Shown here piece after piece: positions 8,371 to 16,268 of a stretch of DNA of 52,236 nucleotides. A program made the position numbers and the translations under genes. Below the pieces are notes generated by a model. The model saw only the letters and a program-made list of their open reading frames with translations. It searched no databases and had not been told where the DNA came from. The stretch's first letter is position 1. Each line of letters opens with the position of its first letter. Origin of the DNA: Bacillota bacterium (lineage in GTDB: Bacteria; Bacillota; Clostridia; Peptostreptococcales; Anaerovoracaceae); assembly GCA_017397825.1 (NCBI GenBank), contig JAFQHT010000118.1, positions 1 to 52,236 on the forward strand. Reading direction: 5' to 3'.

Positions 8371-9420
8371 ATGAGAAAAAAGAGTTTAATTTTAGTTTTG
8401 GTAATGGCACTTGTAGTGACCATGTGTGCCAGCGGTCTGGCATTTGCATCGTCCCAGTCTGCACTGCGGAACGAGCTGGATGATGTGGAGGAACAGCAGG
8501 ATGAACTCAGTGCCAAGATGGCCAAGGTTTCCAAGGATATCAAGAGTGCTCAGTCAAAAGTTGACAATCTGAACTATCAGATTAACAAAACATCCTCTGA
8601 CATTACCAACACAGAAAAGAAAATCGATAAGAAAAAAATCGAGATGCAGGAAAGAGAAGCCAATCTCAATGACCGTCTTGTTGTAATGTACAAGAACGGT
8701 TCTATAGGATTTGTGGATATTCTTCTCGGATCCAACAGTATTTCAGATTTTATTACCAATATGGAAATGATTCAGAAAATCTACGAAAACGACGTGGAGA
8801 TTCTTGAAACTCTCCAGACAGAACATGCAGAGCTTGAAGAAATTCAGGCAAACCTGAAAGAAAAGAAGGCGGAGCTGGCAGCACAGAAGACTCAGCTGGC
8901 CGCAGAAAAAAAAGAACTGGATGCCAAGAAAAAAGAACTTGAAAAAGAAGAAGATGAACTGAAGGCAGAAGCGGACAGACTTACCCAGGAACTGGTAAAG
9001 CTGATGGACAAGAACAGTCCTTACGTGGGCGGTGAGTTCACATGGCCCGTACCTTCCAGCCACTATATTACTTCTTCTTACGGCAACAGACTTCACCCTA
9101 CACTTAAAGTATGGAAGTTCCACACCGGTATTGATATCGGTGCTTCCAGCGGCAAGGATATTCTGGCAGCAGCATCCGGTAAGGTAATTTTCTCTGGCTG
9201 GTATGGCGGCTACGGAAACTTTGTTATGATTGACCATGGCGGCGGAATCGTAACCTGCTATGGGCACGCTTCCAAGCTTCTGGCATCAAAAGGTGATGTG
9301 GTAAAACGTGGTGCAGTAATCGCTAAAATTGGCTCTACAGGTCGTTCCACAGGACCTCACTTACATTTTGAAGTACGTAAAAACGGGGATTATGTGAACC
9401 CTATGAGTTACTTTAACTAA
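8371..9420 (+). CDS. Murein hydrolase activator with coiled coil and M23 domain
   Basis: 349 residues with a signal peptide (cleavage near residue 27, after FAS). Residues about 30-215 form two long coiled coils rich in Glu/Lys/Gln, like EnvC and PcsB. Residues about 225-345 form an M23 (LytM) peptidase domain with the zinc ligands present: H251 and D255 in HTGID, and H330 and H332 in HLHFE. Unlike EnvC, the metal site looks complete, so it may cut cross-bridges itself, as Gram-positive relatives (PcsB-like, CwlO-like) do. Its place directly after ftsEX fits the family: FtsX pulls on the coiled coil to expose the active site. GGGGGA precedes ATG 8371. Confidence 0.9.
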   Translation: MRKKSLILVLVMALVVTMCASGLAFASSQSALRNELDDVEEQQDELSAKMAKVSKDIKSAQSKVDNLNYQINKTSSDITNTEKKIDKKKIEMQEREANLNDRLVVMYKNGSIGFVDILLGSNSISDFITNMEMIQKIYENDVEILETLQTEHAELEEIQANLKEKKAELAAQKTQLAAEKKELDAKKKELEKEEDELKAEADRLTQELVKLMDKNSPYVGGEFTWPVPSSHYITSSYGNRLHPTLKVWKFHTGIDIGASSGKDILAAASGKVIFSGWYGGYGNFVMIDHGGGIVTCYGHASKLLASKGDVVKRGAVIAKIGSTGRSTGPHLHFEVRKNGDYVNPMSYFN

Positions 9421-9435
9421 AATATTAAGAAAGAA

Positions 9436-9456
9436 GCGCCCGGCTGGTCCGGGCGC
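9436..9456 (+). other. GC-rich hairpin before recJ
   Basis: GCGCCCGG (9436-9443) pairs with CCGGGCGC (9449-9456) around a 5-base loop. No T-tract follows, so it is not a typical terminator. The recJ start codon is only 6 bases downstream and no good Shine-Dalgarno is seen. It may set the level of recJ read-through or translation. Confidence 0.6.
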
Positions 9457-9462
9457 ATAATC

Positions 9463-11127
9463 ATGGTAATGGTAGAATTAAACAGGACTATATTAAAATT
9501 ATTAAATAAAAGAGGTATTGTCAGCGAAGAAGAAATTGCAGAATTTATTTCTGACAAGCCGCAGAGAACCCATGAACCTTCTTTGCTGGATGATATTCAG
9601 GAAGGTGCAGATTTAATTTTGTCCGAAATTGCTGCGGGCAGCAGAATCTGTATCTACGGTGACTATGATGCTGACGGCATTACTTCCACAGCTCTCATGA
9701 CAGGAATTCTGAGAAATCTTATGCCTAAAGAAAAGCTTGGATACTACATTCCGTCACGTTTTGAAGAGGGTTACGGGCTTAATATGGAAGCAGTCAAAAC
9801 CATTGCAGACAAAGGTTTTGACATGATTATTACAGTGGACTGCGGAAGTGTATCAGCAGAAGAAGTTGCGTACGCCCAGTCTCTTGGCATGAAAATTCTG
9901 GTTACAGACCATCATAATATTACTGACAAGATGGCAGGTTGCCTGCTGATAAATCCAAAAAAACCTGACGGACAATATCCGTTCAGAGACCTTTCCGGAT
10001 GCGGCGTGGCTTTTAAGCTGGCCCAGGTAATACAGCAGAAAGCCGGTCTTCCTAAATCAGTGCTTACAGAGGTTCTGGACCTGGTTGCCATCGGTACAGT
10101 GGGCGATATCATGCCGCTGGTTGATGAAAACAGAACCATGGTAAAATTCGGCCTGAAAATAATCAATACAGGCCAGCGCCCGGGACTTCGCAGACTTATT
10201 GAGGGTGCAGGGCTTAAAGTGGGAACAGTTACTTCCGAAAATATCGGTTTTGTCATCGTACCTCACCTTAATGCCAGCGGCCGGATTGAGGACGCTTCAC
10301 AGGCAGTAAAACTGCTCACAGCAGAAGAAGGAGATCCGTGCATTGATACAATTGTAGAAGACCTGCTTTTCAAAAATCAGGAAAGAAGAAGACTTCAGAA
10401 CGAAACTTATAAAACATGTACAGCCGATATTGATACATCGGCATTGGACGATTTTATCCTCATAGAATCAAAGGATGCCCACGAAGGAATTGCCGGCATT
10501 GTGGCAGGAAAAATCAAAGATACATACTACAGACCTGCGGTCATTCTTACTCCTACAGGCTGTGAAGGCAAGTATCTCAAAGGAACCGGCAGAAGTATTG
10601 AAGGTGTGAACCTTTACGAGCTTCTTAAAAAGAATGAAGCTTTATTCGAAAAATTCGGCGGCCATGCGGGAGCCTGCGGATTTACAATGAAAGCAGAAAA
10701 TCTTCCTGAGCTGCGCGAAAATATTGCGGCAGAGATGGATACTGAAAAAGCAAAGAATCCGAATCTTTTCATAAAAAAATATCCTGTTGATATGGATCTT
10801 GACTTTGATGATGTGACTATGACTTTCGCAGATCAGCTGCAGCTTCTTGCTCCTTTTGGCAATGGCAATGCTAAACCTTTGTTCAGACTTGTGAATGTGA
10901 CAATAGGTGATCTTCGCTTCATGGGCACTGAGAACCAGCATGTACGCTTTATGGCAAGTAATATGACCGGACAGAGTGTGCAGTGTGTAATGTTCAATAA
11001 AGCCGGTGAATACGGCATGTCTCTGTATGCGAGAAGACCTGTGGAACTTATTGGCTCCCTTGACTGTCAGGTATGGCAAGGTTCCAAAAGATTACAGTTT
11101 ATTGTTGATAAAATTAAGTTTGACTAA
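9463..11127 (+). CDS. Single-stranded-DNA-specific exonuclease RecJ
   Basis: 554 residues, near the short end for RecJ. The DHH phosphoesterase motifs are present: YGDYDADG near residue 66, VDCGS, TDHHN near residue 149, and GGHAGACGF of the DHHA1 domain near residue 400. A C-terminal OB-like domain follows ('LLAPFGNGNAKPLF...'). RecJ degrades single-stranded DNA 5' to 3' with Mn/Mg in recombination and mismatch repair. Start ATG 9463 is followed by a second in-frame ATG at 9469; neither has a strong ribosome site because a hairpin occupies the space. No terminator follows; instead the next promoter overlaps the stop codon. Confidence 0.9.
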   Translation: MVMVELNRTILKLLNKRGIVSEEEIAEFISDKPQRTHEPSLLDDIQEGADLILSEIAAGSRICIYGDYDADGITSTALMTGILRNLMPKEKLGYYIPSRFEEGYGLNMEAVKTIADKGFDMIITVDCGSVSAEEVAYAQSLGMKILVTDHHNITDKMAGCLLINPKKPDGQYPFRDLSGCGVAFKLAQVIQQKAGLPKSVLTEVLDLVAIGTVGDIMPLVDENRTMVKFGLKIINTGQRPGLRRLIEGAGLKVGTVTSENIGFVIVPHLNASGRIEDASQAVKLLTAEEGDPCIDTIVEDLLFKNQERRRLQNETYKTCTADIDTSALDDFILIESKDAHEGIAGIVAGKIKDTYYRPAVILTPTGCEGKYLKGTGRSIEGVNLYELLKKNEALFEKFGGHAGACGFTMKAENLPELRENIAAEMDTEKAKNPNLFIKKYPVDMDLDFDDVTMTFADQLQLLAPFGNGNAKPLFRLVNVTIGDLRFMGTENQHVRFMASNMTGQSVQCVMFNKAGEYGMSLYARRPVELIGSLDCQVWQGSKRLQFIVDKIKFD

Positions 11128-11148
11128 ATATGCCAACAATGGTATAAT
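11120..11148 (+). promoter_or_regulatory. Near-consensus promoter overlapping the recJ stop
   Basis: TTGACT (11120-11125), a 17-base spacer and TATAAT (11143-11148). The -35 box lies inside the last recJ codons. The 5' leader to the next gene is about 80 bases. Confidence 0.85.
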
Positions 11149-11234
11149 TACCGCATAATATTAGTGATTTAGCTCATGAAACCGAAAAAGCGGTGCAGTG
11201 GTTATATTCAACTTAATTCGGAAGGAGAATTGGT

Positions 11235-11534
11235 ATGGCATACGAGTCAAAGTTTAAAAGAGATGATATTGACGAATTATTTGATGCAGTGCTCACATTA
11301 AAGGACAGAGAAGACTGTTACAGATTTTTTGAAGATATCTGTACAATCAACGAAATTCATGCAATCGCACAGAGACTTCAGGTGGCAAAACTGCTTTCAG
11401 AAAAGAAGACATACAGCGAAATTGAAGCCATTACCAAGGCATCTACCGCAACAATAAGCAGAATCAATAAATGCCTGGTTTACGGTGCGGACGGATATAA
11501 GAGAGTTCTTGAAAGACTTAAGGACGAAGAATAA
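11235..11534 (+). CDS. YerC/YecD-type TrpR-like DNA-binding protein
   Basis: 99 residues, the usual length of this family. The fold is all-helical and resembles the Trp repressor: an N-terminal helix 'LFDAVLTLKDREDCYRFFED', then a helix-turn-helix 'TYSEIEAITKASTATISRINKCL' at about residues 57-79. The family (YerC of Bacillus) is a cytoplasmic transcription regulator of poorly known target. GGAAGGAGAA precedes ATG 11235. It has its own promoter and terminator, so it is a single-gene unit. The conserved glycine-tyrosine tail 'YGADGYKRVLERL' is present. Confidence 0.85.
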   Translation: MAYESKFKRDDIDELFDAVLTLKDREDCYRFFEDICTINEIHAIAQRLQVAKLLSEKKTYSEIEAITKASTATISRINKCLVYGADGYKRVLERLKDEE

Positions 11535-11546
11535 TTAAAAACCCTG

Positions 11547-11575
11547 AAGAACGCCGCTGGCGTTCTTTGTTTTTA
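11547..11575 (+). terminator. Intrinsic terminator after the YerC-like gene
   Basis: AAGAACGCC (11547-11555) pairs with GGCGTTCTT (11559-11567) around a 3-base loop, followed by TGTTTTT. Confidence 0.85.
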
Positions 11576-11591
11576 GGGGAGAGGAAATTTT

Positions 11592-12140
11592 ATGAAATAC
11601 TGTATATATGTATATGAAGGCAATCTTAAAAGTGAGGACCTGCGCAGAGCATTGGTTATGGAAGCTGTTTCTGCATATTGTCAGGGCAGAAACATTGATT
11701 TTGATGCTGAAACTGCGGTAATCCTGAAGGGCGAAAAAGGCAAGCCGTATATTGACGGCCTGCCGGTACACTTTAATGTGAGTCATACAGGAACCATGTG
11801 GATGTGTATTACAGGTCCGCAGGAATGCGGCCTGGATCTGCAGCAGGAAAAAGAGTGCGATTACGAAAAGATTGCTGCACGCCATTTCAGCCCTGATGAA
11901 CAGGCGTATGTGCGTGAACATGGACTTGCGGGCTTTTTCCGCATCTGGACACGCAGAGAGGCTTACGGCAAATATACAGGGCAGGGTTTTTATGGCGACA
12001 TGCCGTCCTTTGCGGCGCCGGACGGAAGTCTGCCTGAATATACAGGCGGGGCATATTTAAGAGAGATACCTATTGCAGATGATATTTTCTGCGTTTACTG
12101 CACAGGAGGAAAAGACGATGAAATTGAGTTTTTTGGTTGA
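11592..12140 (+). CDS. Sfp-type 4'-phosphopantetheinyl transferase
   Basis: 182 residues. The three family motifs are in order: FNVSHTG at 61-67, GLDLQQ at 80-85 and IWTRREAYGKY at 118-128. Enzymes of this type move the phosphopantetheine arm of CoA onto a Ser of an acyl or peptidyl carrier protein, using Mg. The metal-binding pair is normally D-x-E; here it is D82-x-Q84, while E123 of the last motif is kept. It is shorter than Sfp (about 224 residues). The ribosome site is GGGGAGAGG before ATG 11592. It overlaps the next gene by 23 bases. No polyketide or non-ribosomal peptide gene is in the window, so the carrier-protein partner is unknown. Confidence 0.8.
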   Translation: MKYCIYVYEGNLKSEDLRRALVMEAVSAYCQGRNIDFDAETAVILKGEKGKPYIDGLPVHFNVSHTGTMWMCITGPQECGLDLQQEKECDYEKIAARHFSPDEQAYVREHGLAGFFRIWTRREAYGKYTGQGFYGDMPSFAAPDGSLPEYTGGAYLREIPIADDIFCVYCTGGKDDEIEFFG

Positions 12141-12969
12141 TAATAAAACTGAAAGAGCCAGCTGTCAGGCTGAGTGGGGACTGTCGATTTTTGTCGAAAG
12201 TGGTGGCCACAAGGTGTTGTTCGATACGGGCTGCTCTGATATGTTTGCCCGCAACGCTAAGGCCATGGATATTGACCTGACAGAGGCAGAAGCAGTGCTT
12301 ATCAGCCATGGGCATTTTGACCATACTGAAGGAATGCCGGCTTTCGCTGAAATCAACAAAACAGCACCTATATACATTCATAAAAACGCGTTTTCAGTTT
12401 TTCATGGCACTGATGGGGATGAAATTGAGGAATATAACTGCGGTCTTTTGTGGAGCAGGGAGTTTACTGACAGCATCCGCAATCGATTCGTACTGACTGA
12501 AAATGTGGTAAAAGTCAATGATTGCATGACCCTTATAGGCAACATCCCGGATTTCAGGGAATATCCGCCGACAGAAAAATTTTACAAGGAAGTGGAAGTT
12601 GTTAACAGCTGCGGCGACAAGGCTGTTATAATGGAACCGGACGATATGAGTCACGAGCAGTTCCTGGTTGTGGAAGAGGGTGAAATGATTTTTATTATTT
12701 CAGGCTGCAGTCACAGGGGCGTACTTCCTACAATCATGACTGCTCAGAAATATTTTCCTGATAAAAAAATTGCGGCACTGATAGCAGGAATGCACATGTA
12801 CCCTCTGGCAGATGGCCCTCGTAAGAAACTTGTTCAGCAGATTATCGATGCAGGAGTAGAAAAGGTCTTTCCGCTTCATTGCACAGGTATGGCGGCCATC
12901 ATTGAATTCAAGGCACGCATGGGTGAAGGCTGCGTGGTTGCCTCATCAGGTGATGTCTATGAACTCTAG
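12118..12969 (+). CDS. MBL-fold metallohydrolase
   Basis: 283 residues. AGGAGG precedes ATG 12118, which lies inside the end of the previous gene; longer upstream readings are out. The metallo-beta-lactamase motif SHGHFDHT at 63-70 supplies H64, H66, D68 and H69; 'IISGCSHRGV' provides another His and 'GMHMYPL' and 'PLHCTG' later ones. This arrangement is that of the archaeal-type 7,8-dihydropterin-6-methyl-4-(beta-D-ribofuranosyl)-aminobenzene-5'-phosphate synthase-like family, common in Clostridia, where the real substrate is unknown. No signal peptide, so it is cytoplasmic. It overlaps recX by 11 bases. Confidence 0.8.
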   Translation: MKLSFLVDNKTERASCQAEWGLSIFVESGGHKVLFDTGCSDMFARNAKAMDIDLTEAEAVLISHGHFDHTEGMPAFAEINKTAPIYIHKNAFSVFHGTDGDEIEEYNCGLLWSREFTDSIRNRFVLTENVVKVNDCMTLIGNIPDFREYPPTEKFYKEVEVVNSCGDKAVIMEPDDMSHEQFLVVEEGEMIFIISGCSHRGVLPTIMTAQKYFPDKKIAALIAGMHMYPLADGPRKKLVQQIIDAGVEKVFPLHCTGMAAIIEFKARMGEGCVVASSGDVYEL

Positions 12970-13465
12970 AGAAAAAGCCCGCGAGGCAGCTCTGAAGAAG
13001 CTGGGCAGCCGGGCGCGCACAGAAAAAGAAATAAGAGATCATCTACGTTCACTGGACTTCAGTACAGAAGATGTAAATGATGCGGTGGATTTTCTCAGAG
13101 AATATAATTACATAAATGACGAGCGCTACTGCCGTCAGTATTATGCTTACGCCCGCCCCAAAGGCAAGGCTCTTTACCGCATAATCAGAGAACTGGAGCA
13201 GAAAGGAATCCCTGCACATGTTGCAAGGACTGCCCTTGAGGATATGGAGGCGGAGCCGGAGTTTGGTGAAGAGGTTATAAGCGACAGGGACGCTGCCCTT
13301 GAAGTGGGCTTTAAAATGGCGCGCCAGCAGTCTGCATCCGGCAAGGACTTTGATCAGAAGTTTCTGGCCCGCATCGGGCGCAGGCTTGCAGGTCTGGGCT
13401 ACGACAGCAGCACCTGTTACTATGTTATGAATAAAGTAAAGGATTACGGAAAAGAAGATGAGTGA
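12959..13465 (+). CDS. Regulatory protein RecX
   Basis: 168 residues with the three-helix repeats of RecX: 'REAALKKLGSRARTEKEIRDHLRSLDF' near the N-terminus, 'VDFLREYNYINDERYCRQYYAYARPKGKALYRIIRELEQKGI' in the middle and a third, weaker repeat at the C-terminus. RecX binds RecA filaments and limits or tunes recombination. I chose ATG 12959 (MNSREKAREAA), with AGGTG upstream; an in-frame ATG at 12953 is an alternative. The gene overlaps the MBL-fold gene at its start and tcdA at its end by 8 bases, so all four genes from 11592 look like one unit. recA is not in the window. Confidence 0.85.
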   Translation: MNSREKAREAALKKLGSRARTEKEIRDHLRSLDFSTEDVNDAVDFLREYNYINDERYCRQYYAYARPKGKALYRIIRELEQKGIPAHVARTALEDMEAEPEFGEEVISDRDAALEVGFKMARQQSASGKDFDQKFLARIGRRLAGLGYDSSTCYYVMNKVKDYGKEDE

Positions 13466-14144
13466 TCAGTTTGAAAGAACCCGTACATTAATCGGTCAGG
13501 AAAATCTGGATAAGCTTGCAGCTGCAAGGGTGATTGTTTTTGGTGTAGGCGGAGTTGGCGGCTATGTATGTGAAGCACTGGCCAGAGCCGGTGTGGGAAG
13601 AATCGATATTGTGGACAAAGATGTGGTTGATATTACCAACATCAACCGCCAGATTATTGCTACCCATGATACTGTGGGCCGCCCGAAGGTGCAGGTCTGC
13701 AGAGAAAGAATGCTTTCCATCAATCCATCGCTTACATGCGATGCAAGAGAATGTTTTTACCTGCCGGAAAGGGCCGGGGAGTTCGACTTCGGCGAGTATG
13801 ATTACGTGGTAGATGCAATTGACAATGTAACTGCAAAAATCGATATTATCTGCCGCAGCAAAGAAGCCGGAACGCCGGTGATTTCCTCCATGGGAACCGG
13901 CAACAAGCTTGACCCGACTGCTTTCAGGATTGCTGATATTGAAAAAACCAAGGTGTGTCCGCTGGCCAAGGTAGTCCGGAAAGAACTGCGTGCCCGTGGC
14001 GTTCGTGGAGTAAAAGTACTTTACTCCGAGGAAGAACCGCGTAAAACTGCAGGAGAAAGAACTCCTGCCAGCATCAGCTTCGTGCCATCGGCAGCAGGGC
14101 TGATAATCGCAGGGGAAGTAATCAGAGATATAATTAACGGATAA
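13458..14144 (+). CDS. tRNA threonylcarbamoyladenosine dehydratase TcdA
   Basis: 228 residues. This is an E1/ThiF-fold enzyme: nucleotide-binding loop GVGGVGG at 29-35, then 'DKDVVDITNINRQIIATHDTVGRPK' (adenylation site) and the 'VVDAIDNVTAKIDII' segment near residues 115-129. TcdA activates the carboxylate of t6A37 in tRNA with ATP and closes it to the cyclic form. The C-terminal 'SFVPSAAGLIIAGEVI' is typical of the family. It lacks the CxxC zinc motifs of ThiF/MoeB proper, as TcdA does. It is the last gene of the run beginning at 11592, overlaps recX by 8 bases and ends at a strong terminator. Confidence 0.88.
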   Translation: MSDQFERTRTLIGQENLDKLAAARVIVFGVGGVGGYVCEALARAGVGRIDIVDKDVVDITNINRQIIATHDTVGRPKVQVCRERMLSINPSLTCDARECFYLPERAGEFDFGEYDYVVDAIDNVTAKIDIICRSKEAGTPVISSMGTGNKLDPTAFRIADIEKTKVCPLAKVVRKELRARGVRGVKVLYSEEEPRKTAGERTPASISFVPSAAGLIIAGEVIRDIING

Positions 14145-14151
14145 TAAAGAA

Positions 14152-14190
14152 GGCCTGCTCTCCTGAATGAGGCAGGCCATTTTCTATTTT
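14152..14190. terminator. Terminator between tcdA and the LOG gene
   Basis: GGCCTGC (14152-14158) pairs with GCAGGCC (14172-14178), followed by ATTTTCTATTTTT. The genes on both sides converge here, and the tail overlaps the end of the LOG coding region. Confidence 0.8.
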
Positions 14191-14717
14191 TCAAGGTAAT
14201 CCAGAAGTGCACCGGCATCCCCTAAGATACCGAAGAGTTCAAGACATTCAGCCTTCATGAATCCCTGCTCCACAGTGTGCCGCAGCATCTGCTCAAGCAG
14301 GTCGTAGTAACCGTTGATGTTGTAGACGGCGATTGGTTTGTTGTGCTGACCAAGCTGCTTCAGTGTAAGAATTTCGAAGAATTCCTCATAGGTACCTATT
14401 CCACCGGGAACCATAACGAAAGCGTCTGCCTGGTCTTCCATGAGCTGCTTTCGCTCACGCATGGTCTGGGTGAAGATGAATTCGCTGCAGTTTTCGTAGA
14501 GTATGCCCGGTTTGTCGAAAAAGGTGGGAGCAATTCCCAGAGAGTATCCACCAGCTGCCATAACTCCGCGGACTGCAGCTCCCATAAGTCCGGTGGCACC
14601 TCCGCCGAATACAAGTCCGTGACCGCGCTCTGCCATGGTCCGGCCGAAATCTTCAGCCTTGTCGTAATATATTTTTTCAAGCTCGGTGCTGCTGGCACCA
14701 TACATGCATATGTTCAT
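14184..14717 (-). CDS. LOG-family phosphoribohydrolase
   Basis: 177 residues. The Rossmann-like fold has GGGATGLMG at about 38-46 and the hallmark PGGIGTYEE at about 105-113. Enzymes of this family (LOG/YvdD) release the base from nucleoside 5'-monophosphates, classically cytokinin riboside monophosphates in plants. In Firmicutes the physiological substrate is uncertain, probably AMP-like nucleotides. I chose the start 'MNICMYGASS', with GGAGGT 7 bases upstream; the longer reading to 14801 would run through the promoter. It has its own sigma-A promoter. Confidence 0.85.
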   Translation of the reverse strand: MNICMYGASSTELEKIYYDKAEDFGRTMAERGHGLVFGGGATGLMGAAVRGVMAAGGYSLGIAPTFFDKPGILYENCSEFIFTQTMRERKQLMEDQADAFVMVPGGIGTYEEFFEILTLKQLGQHNKPIAVYNINGYYDLLEQMLRHTVEQGFMKAECLELFGILGDAGALLDYLEK

Positions 14718-14739
14718 GTTTTCTACCTCCAACACAACC

Positions 14740-14768
14740 ATTATACCTGCAAACCAGCCGTATGTAAA
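14740..14768 (-). promoter_or_regulatory. Promoter of the LOG gene
   Basis: On the minus strand TTTACA (14768-14763), a 17-base spacer and TATAAT (14745-14740). The start codon is 22 bases further on. Confidence 0.8.
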
Positions 14769-14785
14769 CTCAAGTTGAAGAATTG

Positions 14786-14814
14786 AAAAAGGGATTACCA
14801 TTAAAGATAATCCC
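14786..14814 (-). terminator. Terminator overlapping the end of the four-helix gene
   Basis: On the minus strand GGGATTA (14814-14808) pairs with TAATCCC (14797-14791), followed by a T-run (14790-14786). The stop codon at 14803-14801 lies in the loop region. Confidence 0.75.
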
Positions 14815-15235
14815 TGAGCTTGATTGCAAGGTCAGCTTCCATGCTGATCAGTTTTTTTGCGATGTCTTTGGACTGTTCATCGGCGGCCGCATACTTGTTA
14901 AGGTAGCGGGAAAGAGATTTGACGCCCATGTTGCAGCCGTCTGTCAGAAGGTCAGCGATGGTGTCGTCGCCCGCATCCATGGCCATCATCATATTGGTTT
15001 TGATCCAGGACATACCTTTGGCCATGGGATTTGGTTCTTTTCCTTCTTCCCCATAATTATCAAGGAGTTTCCGTGTTTCCTCTCCCAGACGGCCGTGCTC
15101 CGACTTGGATGAGGAAAGAATCTGATTCAGCCGCTGGCTCTGCGTTTCATCAAGGATTTCGTCGATGGAGCTTACGCCCATTTTGATCCCTGCGTTACAT
15201 TCTCTTAAAAGATTGATAGTGTCTTCATGTACCAT
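14801..15235 (-). CDS. Four-helix DUF2383-like protein
   Basis: 144 residues, all helical, with no signal or membrane segment. The start 'MVHEDTINLLRECNAGIKMGVSSIDEIL' resembles the DUF2383/PA2169 ferritin-like helical bundle family, but conserved Glu/His iron ligands cannot be picked out with confidence. The Met-rich stretch 'MAKGMSWIKTNMMMAMD' lies in the third helix. GGAGGT precedes the ATG. It is divergent from the DUF134-NifX gene and ends in its own terminator just before the LOG promoter, so it is a single-gene unit. Its function is unknown. Confidence 0.6.
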   Translation of the reverse strand: MVHEDTINLLRECNAGIKMGVSSIDEILDETQSQRLNQILSSSKSEHGRLGEETRKLLDNYGEEGKEPNPMAKGMSWIKTNMMMAMDAGDDTIADLLTDGCNMGVKSLSRYLNKYAAADEQSKDIAKKLISMEADLAIKLRDYL

Positions 15236-15317
15236 TTTATTACCTCCGGAGTTTTTTTATTAGTATCTGCAATTTAAGAAAAAATATAATTTACCCCTTT
15301 ATTTTTTACATAAAGAG

Positions 15318-15326
15318 TGTTATAAT
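15318..15326 (+). promoter_or_regulatory. Extended -10 promoter for the DUF134-NifX gene
   Basis: TGTTATAAT at 15318-15326 has the TGn extension and a perfect -10 hexamer. No good -35 is seen, which is usual for this promoter type. Confidence 0.6.
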
Positions 15327-15365
15327 CGACATATGACGGAAATAATGTAGAAAGGAGGCCGGAAG

Positions 15366-16205
15366 ATGGCAAGACCCAAGAGATGCAGGCGTATCTGCGG
15401 AGAACCTGAATACATCGAATTTTTGCCGAAGGGTGGTGCGGAAAGTGAAGAATACACCGTAACCTTATCTCTGGACGAATTCGAAACCATCAGGCTTGTG
15501 GACTATGAAAAACAGACTCACGAGCAGTGTGCAGTCCGCATGGACATTTCCAGAACGACCGTGACAGAGATTTACGAGAGGGCCCGTGAAAAAGTGGCTG
15601 ATTGCCTTGTCAACGGCAAGCGGCTGGTGATTGCAGGCGGTAACTACAAACTTTGCAGCGGCGGTGTGGATGATTGCCATGGCAGAAACTGCGGCAAAGC
15701 TTCCGGCACCGGAAATAAAATTGTTTTAACTGAAAAGGGAGGACCAGAAATTATGAGAATAGCAGTTACTTACGAAAACGGACAGATTTTCCAGCACTTC
15801 GGACACACATCACAGTTTAAGGTTTACGATGTGGAAGAGGGCAGAATTGTTGCAAGTCAGGTTGTAGATACAAATGGCAACGGACATGGTGCACTGGGCG
15901 GTTTCCTGGCAGCAAACCAGGTTGAAGTTCTCATCTGCGGCGGTATCGGCGGCGGAGCGCAGAATGCACTTGCTCAGGCAGGTATTAAACTTTATGGCGG
16001 CGTAATGGGTGAAGCAGATGCGGCTGTAGAAGCTTTCATCGCAGGCAAGCTGGATTTCAATCCGAATGTACAGTGCAACCACCATGGCGAAGGTCATCAC
16101 CACGGTGAAGGTCACACATGTGGCGGTCACGGACATGATAATGGCCACAGCTGCGGCGGACATGGACATGGTGAAGGCGGATGTGGACACCACGGATGTC
16201 ACTAA
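15366..16205 (+). CDS. DUF134 helix-turn-helix fused to NifX-like domain with His-rich tail
   Basis: 279 residues in three parts. Residues 1-100 are a DUF134 domain: 'MARPKRCRRICGEPEY' and the helix-turn-helix 'THEQCAVRMDISRTTVTEIYERAREK'. Residues about 128-240 are a NifX/NifB C-terminal-like dinitrogenase cofactor-binding domain starting MRIAVTYENGQIFQHFGHT and including the Gly-rich 'CGGIGGGAQNAL'. Residues about 236-279 hold at least 15 His with Gly and several Cys, a likely metal-binding tail. Separate DUF134 and NifX-like proteins often sit side by side near MinD-type ATPase/Fe-S genes; here they are one chain. It may be a metal- or Fe-S-responsive regulator. GGAGG precedes ATG 15366. 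No nif structural genes are near. Confidence 0.8.
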   Translation: MARPKRCRRICGEPEYIEFLPKGGAESEEYTVTLSLDEFETIRLVDYEKQTHEQCAVRMDISRTTVTEIYERAREKVADCLVNGKRLVIAGGNYKLCSGGVDDCHGRNCGKASGTGNKIVLTEKGGPEIMRIAVTYENGQIFQHFGHTSQFKVYDVEEGRIVASQVVDTNGNGHGALGGFLAANQVEVLICGGIGGGAQNALAQAGIKLYGGVMGEADAAVEAFIAGKLDFNPNVQCNHHGEGHHHGEGHTCGGHGHDNGHSCGGHGHGEGGCGHHGCH

Positions 16206-16219
16206 TTTAATAAATAATA

Positions 16220-16249
16220 AAAGCCGGTCTCTCAGGAGGCCGGCTTTCT
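16220..16249. terminator. Terminator between convergent genes
   Basis: AAAGCCGG (16220-16227) pairs with CCGGCTTT (16240-16247). The A-run on the left side can serve the minus-strand gene as well. Confidence 0.75.
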
Positions 16250-16268
16250 GCATGTAAAGGGTAAATTA

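Noticed and set aside
8743-9267. 174-residue minus-strand reading inside the M23 activator gene
   Set aside because: It is Phe/Leu/Cys-rich, as expected opposite a Lys/Glu coiled coil, and has no ribosome site.
9436-9456. Hairpin before recJ as a true terminator
   Set aside because: No T-tract follows and the recJ start is immediately downstream.
14277-14786. 169-residue plus-strand reading over the LOG gene
   Set aside because: The opposite strand has the PGGIGTYEE motif, a good ribosome site and a promoter; the plus reading has neither.
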